From Pavlovales sp. CCMP2436 (lineage: Eukaryota > Haptophyta > Pavlovophyceae > Pavlovales): a stretch of DNA of 12,328 nucleotides. The stretch's first letter is position 1. Every line of letters starts with the position of its first letter. Below are positions 7,860 to 12,328 of the stretch, in pieces. A model generated the notes under the pieces. That model was not told the DNA's origin. It saw only the letters and a program-made list of their open reading frames with translations, and did no database searches. Location: contig MU631386.1 of the NCBI GenBank assembly GCA_026770615.1, forward strand, positions 83,093 through 95,420, given 5' to 3'. Both the position numbers and the translations under genes were made by a program.

Positions 7860-8810
7860 GCTGTAGGTCGGCGTCTGCAGTGCAGCAGGCTCGCCGTCGT
7901 CTGAATCGTGGTTGTCGAAAATAAACCTTTCGAGGTCAAACGCCCCAACTCCCCTTGAGTAGGCGTCTCCTGTTGGCTCCACTCCGAGGCACACCACTGT
8001 CTATGATCTGGCCCCAGCAGTTCCCTTGGAACCCATCTCGTTGGTCTCAGCCTAAGGCTTGTTGGGAAGGAACGAAGGCTTGTTCTGAACCCACAAAGCC
8101 TTGTTGAGGAAGCACGAAGGCTCGATGTCCTCGCACGTAGGGTTGTTGAGGGCGAGGAAAGGCTTGTTCTTCTCCCCCAAAGTCAGCAAGTCGGGGCCCA
8201 CCTTGTAGTCCTCGGATGAAGGCTTATTCTCCTCGCGTCTCCCCCGTGCGGCTACCACCGCGTCACAGGCAGCCAACAGGCTGTCCGCCTCTGCCAGCAG
8301 AAAGAACTTGTATACTGGAGAAATGGGGACCAGGGCATAGCGGAGAGATTTTACCTGCCGTGTCACCCCCTCTGCCTCTCCCCACATCTCACCCACCCTG
8401 ACTACTAGAAGGGCTATCTTGCTCTTATACTTTGCGGATAGTGTGTTGAAAGGAGTAGATAGAGGGCACAGCACCTCTCCAATTTCTCCGGGCTCGAGCT
8501 GCAGCTGCAGCTCGGGTGGCTCGAGCAGCAGCTCGCGTGGCTCGACCAACGTCTCGAGCGGCTCGACCAGCGTCTTTCGCGGCTCGACCATCAGCACGCG
8601 CGGATCGTGCAGCGGCTTGGCGAGCGGCGTGACGGCGCCGCTGATGCCCGTTGTGCTACAACTGCCGTGCGCGATGGCCAGCGACATGCTGTCGCCGCAG
8701 ATGTCGATCGCGCTGTGCGCAATGGCGAGCGGCGTGTCGACGCCGCTGGTGCCCGTCGCGCTGCAACTGTCGTGCGCGATGACGAGCGGCGTGTCGACGC
8801 CGCTGATGCC

Positions 8811-9020
8811 GATCCGCTTGTTACCGTCGAGCGCGTCGGCGGGCGTCATCTTGACGCCGCTGATGCCGTCGAGCGCGTCGGCAGGCGTCACCTTGACGCC
8901 GCTCATTCCGACGAGCTTGTCGGTGGGCGTCATCTAGACGCCGCTGATGCCGACGAGCTTGTCGGCGGGCGTCATTTTGACGCCGCTGGTGCCGACGAGC
9001 TTGACGGCGGACGTCATCTT
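8811..9020 (-). repeat. 42-bp tandem repeat in gag
   Basis: Five units with exact 42-bp spacing (KMT codons at 9020, 8978, 8936, 8894, 8852) encode [KV][MV]TPADKLVGISGV variants. The fifth unit grades into longer units (DTPL[VA]IAH...SGV) down to about 8640. In unit three the leading Lys codon AAG/AAA is TAG. Confidence 0.9.
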
Positions 9021-9274
9021 GACGCCGTTGATTTTGGTCGAGATCAGCGCGCCCACGGCGTCACCCATCCGGCGGAACAGTGACGCCCACACACTCCCGC
9101 GGATGCCCGGGTGCACCATGTGCTGCTCATCCATCGGCGTGCCAAGCTTGGCCGGCAAGAGCTGCGGCTGGTCGTTGGTGATGATCTCCATTACCACTTG
9201 GTCAAAAGGATCCGAGTTGGAGGTCAACCCAGGAGGCGACTTAAGCTTAAGCCCGCCCCCCCTGTATGTCGACA

Positions 9275-9685
9275 TGTAGAATATACCTCTATCGGCATTA
9301 CACAGCAGGCCAGTTACGGTATCTGCGGAGTACAGGTGCTCGGCTCGAGCTCGAGGCGACCCGCGGCAGATGACTAATCTATTGCACAATCTTGCACAAG
9401 CAACGACGAACGAAGCGGTCCCTTAAACGTAACCGAGTTTATAGGGCGGTCCCTAAAACCTCTAGGTACGGTTAGGAACATTCTCATCCTGGACTTCCTG
9501 GACTTTATGAGTCCACTTCCGATAGTTTGGAAAAGAGCCTTCTTAACCCCGCCGACGAATGCCGCCGACCGGAAGTGTGTTGTCGCAATGGGGGAAAGGA
9601 TAACTATCGAGTAAAACCCCCTGTGAGAACCCTCAAGTACTCACACACATCCGTCCACGCTTAAGAGCGCACACGAATGCTAACA
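9275..9685 (-). repeat. 5' LTR of the copia element
   Basis: 411 bp. On the sense strand it starts TGTTAGCATT at 9685 and ends TTCTACA at 9275; the other LTR ends TTCTAACA, so one A is missing here. It would hold the promoter. The sequence following it (TGTCGACATACAGGG) does not look like a tRNA-complementary primer-binding site. Confidence 0.95.
9438..9443 (-). promoter_or_regulatory. TATA box of the 5' LTR
   Basis: TATAAA in sense orientation in the context CGCCCTATAAACTC, about 240 nt after the LTR start; it is conserved in the 3' LTR at 1345-1350. It is a plausible Pol II core promoter. The start site is not visible. Confidence 0.5.
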
Positions 9686-9745
9686 AATAGTAATAGTAAT
9701 AGTAATAGTAATAGAAATGATAATAGTACTAATAGTACTACTAGT
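9686..9745. repeat. (TAATAG)n microsatellite, right side of the insertion
   Basis: The hexamer run interrupted by the copia element resumes directly after CTAACA and degrades into AGTACTAATAGTACTACTAG. Its first five bases are the AATAG duplication. Confidence 0.9.
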
Positions 9746-10600
9746 GATAATAGAGGCGGCAGTCCGGCGGCGACCTTTGACGTTATTGTATTATTATAAA
9801 TTACTGATAGGGATTCAAGCTGGCGTCTGACTATAAATCCTGCAATGATTATGATTACGGTGAGCGGGATGTCCGCGAGAACCTTTATATGTATACATAA
9901 AATAAAATAAAAAGGCGAGCTCGGGTCACACCCCGCTGGGATGCAAGTTTTTTTCAAGCCCACCTGCTGGGCATCTTCCGGCCCGGGGCTCGCTTGGCTC
10001 GCTTTCGGGCAGCGCTTGGCCAAAGTGCGTACTGCTCACTAGCTGGTAGAGCTGCGTCGAGCTCGCAGTTGGGGCTTCATATTCTATTGTCCCTATCAGT
10101 AATATATCTTTTATAGGATATTTCAGTCTTGCTGTGTAGTTCGTTAGTTCTCTCAAGACCATCATTTCCAGGCAGGACGACCGTCTGTCAAAAGCACCCC
10201 GGACGGGGAGGTGGTTTTGCCTAATTTTGCGACAGCACAACCGAAATATAACGAGGGGGGATCGTTGGCGGCCGCAGGCCGCGAGCTCGAACGTAGGAGG
10301 GGTACGTTCAACGTTCGCGGCCACAGACCGCGGGGTAGGGGGGGTACGTTCAATGTTCCCTTCCAAAAGTGCCCACAGAAGGACAAGGGGGGGGGTACAA
10401 AATGACGCGCGTATTAGAGCAGGAATCAGCGATGTCAGCGAATGCATCATCGTCTGCATCACAGAAACTTTTCTGCTGGGATCCTTCTGGGATGTTACAA
10501 ATAAACCCGGCCGTCCGCGTCTGCTTCCGAAGGGTATATTATGTAATTGATTTTTTTGCGACTGTCTCTTCCCTTCCCCCCAATCCACCCCCCCACCCCG
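9746..10600. other. No convincing gene
   Basis: The stretch has several in-frame openings, but none shows a domain, biased composition or family match. It holds an A/T-rich tract (about 9897-9911), G-runs (10253-10260, 10388-10395) and a small repeated block. It is probably intergenic or decayed repeat DNA. I saw no tRNA or rRNA. Confidence 0.5.
10268..10357. repeat. Degenerate two-copy direct repeat
   Basis: GTAGGAGGGGTACGTTCAAC (from 10293) recurs as GTAGGGGGGGTACGTTCAAT (from 10335). Each is preceded by a GCGGCC[GA]CAG[GA]CCGCG block (10268 and 10317). Spacing is 42 bp for the first part and 49 bp for the second, so there is an internal indel. A third GGGGTAC lies near 10391-10397. Confidence 0.65.
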
Positions 10601-10637
10601 TGTGTAAATATCTAGAGAAACGTCCGGTCCCGTTCGC

Positions 10638-10661
10638 GGTCTCCCAGTTAAAACTGGGACC
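10638..10661 (-). other. Hairpin near the 3' end of copy B
   Basis: CCCAGTT (10643-10649) pairs with AACTGGG (10652-10658), with further GGT/ACC pairing outside. It occupies the place of the hairpin at 3647-3660 of copy A, though the sequences differ. Confidence 0.5.
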
Positions 10662-10903
10662 AGCTCCCGAGCCCCTGGATACCGTCATCCCTGCTAAGAC
10701 TGATCAGGCACACGACTGTCGACGACACTCGACTTGCGCGCGGATCAACCTCTGCTGCATCTCGCTCGTCTCGAAATGCGGCTCGCCTGCGCACGCACCG
10801 CACCTACAGCACATAATACAAGCAGAGAAAGTGAACTCCTGCGCCGGCCCACCTCCCCCCTCCCCCTCCCCCACTACCCTCTCCTTGTTTGTCAGTTGTT
10901 CTA

Positions 10904-11476
10904 CTAAAGTTTTCGTGCCGCCTCGAAGTGTGTCATGTTGGCGTCGATGGTGATTACGCATATTTGTCTGCCTTGCCCGCTGCGCGATGCCATGAGAAAT
11001 TCACCGAGGGTCGTATTCTGCCGTACTCTGTCTCCTGTAGTAGTTCGGTGTATCCATGTGGTACTGCCGATCCGCGGTTGATGCGGGGTGTATGCGTAAT
11101 ATAGGTCGATAATGTCGCCCACTTTGCCGGGGTCTCTGCTTAGTTTCAGCACCGCGATGTCTGTTCCCATGACTGTCGCTATGCTGCGGAGCATGTTGTC
11201 TGACATCCATGCGGCCTGGTTTGCTGGGAAGTGGGGAGGGCCGTGTTTTGCTTGCGCTGCTATTGGCCAGAAGTTGGATCGCTTACTGTGGTCTAGGTCA
11301 TCCAGGTCTATATTCGGTCTGTATAGCCTGAGTGCCTTCTTAACCTCCACCGGGAGGGCGATTGCTAGTGTGATTGCCGCCTCCCGTATTTGTATGGCTG
11401 CGTTCCAGCTGGCTGCTCGCCGTGAGGTCTTTAGTGCCGCATAAATCAGGCAGTTTCCGTCGCCATTCACGTGTTA
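10904..11476 (-). pseudogene. OTU-like cysteine protease domain
   Basis: About 188 codons from GTG 11470-11468 to TAG 10906-10904. The start of the domain is VNGDGNCLIYAAL, matching the OTU signature DGNC with Cys 7 as nucleophile and Asp 4 nearby. A mid-domain segment AAWMSDNMLRSIATVMGTDIAVL matches the W...(m/l)..(i/l)A...g..I.V pattern. The C-terminus has NMTHFEAA, giving the catalytic His (181). OTU enzymes cleave ubiquitin-type or polyprotein bonds. Upstream the same frame holds a TAA (11476-11474) just before the domain and is open beyond it, in a frame offset from the Pro-rich ORF, so the domain was probably part of a longer polyprotein now split by a stop and a frame change. The stop is followed at once by a second TAG and then by TGA. 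Confidence 0.75.
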
Positions 11477-11508
11477 TGGGGCTAGCGCTACTGATGCCAA
11501 CAGGCTAT

Positions 11509-12327
11509 TTAAGTTGCCGGTCGGGGCTCGCATCCGTTGCGCTGTGATGTCTCGGTCGTCCCCATTGTCATTTGGTGGTTGCTGGTTTTCTGCTCTATTT
11601 TCTTGCATGGTGGTGGGCCTGGGAGGTTCTGGCTAGGCAGGCGTTTTATGCCAGGGGTTTTTTCGGGGTAGTTGGCCTTTTTGTGTGGCGGCGCTTTTGG
11701 ATGGCTTTGGCTGGCGGGGCGTTTGCGTGTGGGGGCTGCTGGGTTGCCAGCGCTGGGTTGGGATGCTGCTCGGCGACGTGGCTGTCCATTCGGTCTGGCG
11801 AGGGGCTGTGTCGGTGGGCTTGGTGTTTCAGACGGGCGATCGCTTGGGTTGGGTGGGTCTGACGTGGGCGAGTCATCTTGGCTCGATGTGGGGTGATCGG
11901 GGGTTTGGGGTGGGGTCTGGCTGGTGGGCATTGGGTCTTCTTCTTCCATTTCTGACTGGTTGGCATCCTGTTTCTTCTTGCGCTCGATGGCGGCCTGCCT
12001 TTCGGCGGTCTGGGATGCCCACATTGCGTTTTGGTACTTTTGCACCTCGTAGCTAGAGATTCCATCTGACGTGACTGCAGCTATAGATTTTATCGCCTCG
12101 TCGCGCAGTTGGTGCATCGCTAGGCTGTACCCTAGAAGGGCGAAGTGGAGCTCGCCTGGTTTGGGGGCGTCGCCTGGCTCATTATCGTCTTTATCACCTG
12201 ACGTCCCCGCTGCTATCTTTCCTTTGAATACTCACGCCCACTCATCCGGCATAATTATCGGGCCTTTGAATCATTTTGGTGGCTGTTCTGTCTACCGTGC
12301 GTCCGAGGCGTGGGGGTAGAATCTGGC
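11509..12327 (-). pseudogene. Pro/Lys-rich protein of copy B (partial, with stops)
   Basis: One frame runs from the window edge to TAA 11511-11509. It contains TAG 12294-12292, TGA 12273-12271 and TGA 12234-12232, then is uninterrupted for about 240 codons. Upstream peptide: FKGPIIMPDEWA, then VFKGKIAAGTSGDKDD, PKPGELHFALL and a helical MHQ...AMWASQTAER segment shared with copy A. The rest is disordered, rich in Pro, Ser, Gln and basic motifs (RRRAAS, TRKRPAS, PHKKAN), which suggests a nucleic-acid-binding Gag/ORF1-like role. The two TGAs fit Trp (TGG) positions, but this is inference. No catalytic domain was seen. Confidence 0.6.
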
Positions 12328-12328
12328 T

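Larger units (their letters stand above)
7240..9275 (-). pseudogene. gag: Copia gag, interrupted by in-frame TAG codons
   Basis: One frame runs from the LTR edge, with an ATG at 9275-9273 directly at the junction, to about 7240 with four internal stops, all TAG (8936-8934, 8054-8052, 8003-8001, 7730-7728) and no TAA or TGA. Regions in order: a short N-terminal segment; 14-residue repeats (GVKMTPADKLVGIS type); a VEP..TL Glu/Leu/Pro-rich segment; a 50-codon helical region; NKPS-type repeats; a Pro-rich repeat; an acidic segment (ENSDSDSDTGE); and an alpha-helical segment (SLNARVAMKLGQLLAKMLRY). No CCHC zinc knuckle was found. Gag identity rests on position and composition, since no Gag domain is strongly recognisable. 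Near 7240 the frame changes by +1 to that of the protease, close to an 8-bp stem (7241-7259). Confidence 0.7.
1181..9685 (-). mobile_element. Ty1/copia-type LTR retrotransposon, nested and degenerate
   Basis: Two related LTRs bound the element, and the flanks are AATAG on both sides (1176-1180 and 9686-9690), a 5-bp duplication typical of copia. Because the target is a (TAATAG)n tract, flank identity alone is weaker evidence than usual. The domain order on the minus strand is Gag, protease, integrase, RT, RNase H; integrase before RT defines Ty1/copia (Pseudoviridae-like) as opposed to Ty3/gypsy. Gross length is 8505 bp; removing the two nested insertions leaves about 6.7 kb. In-frame stops, frame changes and lost motif residues indicate a non-functional copy. 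Confidence 0.93.
10601..12328 (-). mobile_element. Copy B of the OTU-type repeat family (5' end outside window)
   Basis: This is the longer relative of copy A. In sense order it has a Pro/Lys-rich protein (12327 to 11509), an OTU-like domain (11476 to 10904), then a 3' region ending near 10601 that aligns with 3595-3830 of copy A. Shared coding peptides and a shared 3' end in two different genomic contexts show a dispersed repeat family. No RT, transposase or helicase is in the window; the missing 5' part may carry it. OTU domains are known in some eukaryotic mobile elements, including certain LINE clades, but no class is proven here. Confidence 0.7.

Noticed and set aside
8419..9083. Plus-strand ORFs of 172 and 158 codons
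   Set aside because: They are antisense to the GC-rich 42-bp gag repeats, and mirror those repeats in another frame.
10020..10080. tRNA-like string TAGCTGGTAGAGC
   Set aside because: It resembles a D-arm, but there is no T-arm (GGTTCGA..CC) or acceptor pairing at the right distance.
9926..10588. 220-codon minus-strand ORF
   Set aside because: No start context, domain or biased composition; it crosses a small DNA repeat and has no support beyond length.
12230..12240. GTGAGT on the minus strand as a splice donor explaining the nearby TGA
   Set aside because: The coding frame continues directly through it with plausible sequence, and no paired acceptor was evident.

Overview
The window looks like a piece of nuclear genome from an unidentified eukaryote, and is dominated by transposable elements. 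Support for this is a tandem C2H2 zinc-finger gene end, a complete Ty1/copia LTR retrotransposon with two LTRs and a 5-bp target-site duplication (TSD), microsatellites, a MITE-like element, and an OTU-protease-bearing repeat family. GC-rich coding DNA with AT-rich microsatellites, and acidic C2H2 fingers of the CDEPGC type, would suit a microalga or macroalga, but this is a guess. Nothing looks bacterial.

Layout. 1-273: 3' end of a C2H2 zinc-finger gene (+). 274-681: non-coding, with a cluster of CTCTAGA motifs and a perfect 12-bp hairpin. 686-1023: candidate MITE with 12-bp perfect terminal inverted repeats and a 4-bp AGAT duplication. 1081-1180: microsatellite. 1181-9685: one copia-type element on the minus strand, flanked by AATAG. 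Its 5' LTR is 9275-9685, followed by gag (about 9275-7240), protease (7243-6311), integrase (about 6323-5020), RT-RNase H (3602-2004), a G-run polypurine tract (1998-1992) and the 3' LTR (1181-1991). Two later insertions sit inside it: a 394-bp solo LTR of a second family in the 3' LTR (1428-1821), and a 5'-truncated copy of a third family (about 3595-5018) between integrase and RT. 9686-10600: rest of the microsatellite and sequence without a convincing gene. About 10601-12328: a second, longer, diverged copy of that third family, encoding an OTU cysteine-protease-like domain and a Pro/Lys-rich protein that runs off the window.

The copia element is old and probably dead. The LTRs differ at roughly 6% of aligned positions by my hand count, and there are in-frame stops, at least three frame changes, a Glu where RT motif A should have Asp, and no integrase HHCC residues. 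The history reads as: copia inserted into a (TAATAG)n tract, then was hit by the solo-LTR family and by the OTU family.

Four points deserve attention: the OTU repeat family; the protease-to-integrase frame change exactly at a CCCAAAC heptamer with a strong palindrome downstream; the strong bias of internal stops to TAG, two of them aligning with Gln CAG codons; and the apparent absence of a normal primer-binding site and of a Gag zinc knuckle.
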